From: Bacteroidota bacterium
Lineage (GTDB): Bacteria > Bacteroidota > Bacteroidia > CAILMK01
DNA: 6,365 nt
Assembly: GCA_013287095.1 (NCBI GenBank)
Contig: JABDEJ010000103.1
Span: 1-6,365, forward strand
Direction: 5' to 3'
In this document: positions 5,847 to 6,365 of the stretch, in pieces
Layout: each line of letters begins with the position of its first letter
Numbering within the stretch: position 1 is the stretch's first letter
The notes under the pieces: model-generated
The model's input: the letters and a program-made list of their open reading frames with translations, nothing else
What the model was told of the DNA's origin: nothing
The model's database searches: none
Made by a program: the position numbers and the translations under genes

Positions 5847-6263
5847 TCAATATATGGGCATAGGATCAATAAAGCCAAAAAAAGCGTAAACAATAATCAG
5901 GAGACCATACATGATGAGATACATAAGTGCGTAGCCGTTCCATTTCCATTTTTTTCGGAGCATCTGCACAATCAGGGCATACACAATAAATATAAGGCTT
6001 ATAGACCTGAATTTAGCAAAATTATTAAGATCTGCTTTGTCGCTCAAGAAGCCTCCAAGCATAACAATCAAGAAGCCTATTGAGGTATACGCAGCTCCCA
6101 AAAGAAGCCTTACATCTTTTAGTGGTGGTAATGCAACCTTTGAGTCCACCTTTTCTTTTAGCCTTGTTTGTGGATTGGGCAAAAGCATCATAGAAATCCC
6201 AGGCAATGCGAACAAAATGCCATCAATGAGCATTAATTTGTTCATTTCGTAAGTAAATGACAT
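5847..6263 (-). CDS. Small four-helix membrane protein of unknown function
   Basis: A 138-residue protein I do not recognise. Four hydrophobic segments are predicted at about residues 10-28, 51-71, 87-103 and 111-132, with basic patches RLKEK (34-38) and RKKWKW (103-108) that should lie in the cytoplasm. No catalytic motif is visible, and there is no signal peptide beyond the first helix. The ATG at 6263 is preferred over an upstream in-frame TTG at 6323 because GAGGGAG lies 5 nt before it; this is the best Shine-Dalgarno in the window. The gene converges on the aminotransferase with only 7 bp between stops and is not part of the sugar operon, so it probably belongs to neighbouring chromosomal sequence. 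Real gene likely: the frame is open, hydrophobic segments are evenly spaced, and promoter-like and ribosome-binding elements are in order. Confidence 0.75.
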   Translation of the reverse strand: MSFTYEMNKLMLIDGILFALPGISMMLLPNPQTRLKEKVDSKVALPPLKDVRLLLGAAYTSIGFLIVMLGGFLSDKADLNNFAKFRSISLIFIVYALIVQMLRKKWKWNGYALMYLIMYGLLIIVYAFFGFIDPMPIY

Positions 6264-6268
6264 AAAAA

Positions 6269-6277
6269 CTCCCTCTC
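6269..6277 (-). promoter_or_regulatory. Strong purine-rich ribosome binding site of the membrane protein gene
   Basis: On the minus strand GAGAGGGAG ends 5 nt before the ATG at 6263. It decides the start against the upstream TTG in the same frame. Confidence 0.65.
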
Positions 6278-6293
6278 TTTTTGTATTCGGGCG

Positions 6294-6323
6294 TAAAATT
6301 AAAGCAAAACCATTACCCTGCAA
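6294..6323 (-). promoter_or_regulatory. Possible promoter of the membrane protein gene (TTG-N19-TAATTTTA)
   Basis: On the minus strand TTG (6323-6321) is followed after 19 nt by TAATTTTA (6301-6294), a 7/8 match to TAnnTTTG at the spacing known for Bacteroidota promoters. Transcription would begin near 6288, giving a leader of about 25 nt that contains the ribosome site. The region is AT-rich, so a chance match is possible. Confidence 0.35.
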
Positions 6324-6365
6324 TTTTTTTTGCGATTGCTGATTTACATCGAATATGAAAGTACG

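Noticed and set aside
5808..6252. Plus-strand open frames antisense to the membrane protein gene
   Set aside because: Low-complexity, motif-free translations that overlap a better minus-strand gene with a strong ribosome site.
6355..6365. Possible start of a divergent plus-strand gene (ATG AAA GTA) at the window end
   Set aside because: Only three codons are visible and no clear promoter or ribosome site precedes it; it cannot be supported from this window.

Overview
The window is part of a surface-polysaccharide or glycolipid sugar locus, probably from a member of the Bacteroidota. That placement is an inference. It rests on AT-rich coding sequence, mostly weak or absent Shine-Dalgarno sites, and promoter-like boxes of the TAnnTTTG type (3712-3719 on the plus strand, a 7/8 match at 6294-6301 on the minus strand). 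No gene here fixes a genus.

Layout. Positions 1-201 hold the 3' end of a DegT/DnrJ/EryC1/StrS sugar aminotransferase, followed by a small AT-rich hairpin (212-236). Next comes a tight plus-strand run: a hexapeptide-repeat acyltransferase (284-841), a divergent NodB/CE4-like polysaccharide deacetylase (871-1638), an LpxD-like N-acyltransferase with a Cys-rich C-terminal tail (1640-2659), and a membrane-anchored family-2 glycosyltransferase (2666-3628). After a 106-bp gap with a candidate promoter, a second unit encodes a GalE-type NAD-dependent epimerase (3735-4694) and a complete DegT-family aminotransferase (4709-5839). A minus-strand gene for an unrecognised four-helix membrane protein (5847-6263) converges on the locus and probably marks its edge. 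No gap between genes exceeds about 110 bases.

How the genes may work together (inference). Two aminotransferases would put amino groups on keto-sugar nucleotides, the two left-handed beta-helix enzymes would acylate amino or hydroxyl groups, and the epimerase would set stereochemistry. The NodB-like protein would remove an acyl group. The ArnC/GtrB-like glycosyltransferase would move a sugar onto a polyprenyl phosphate or a membrane acceptor. The most distinctive part is the deacetylase and LpxD-like pair, with 1 bp between stop and start. It suggests a 'deacylate, then re-acylate' step analogous to LpxC/LpxD but outside lipid A synthesis. The genes that make the keto-sugar substrates (4,6-dehydratase or sugar dehydrogenase) are not visible here. 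No insertion sequences, tRNAs, rRNAs or CRISPR arrays were seen.
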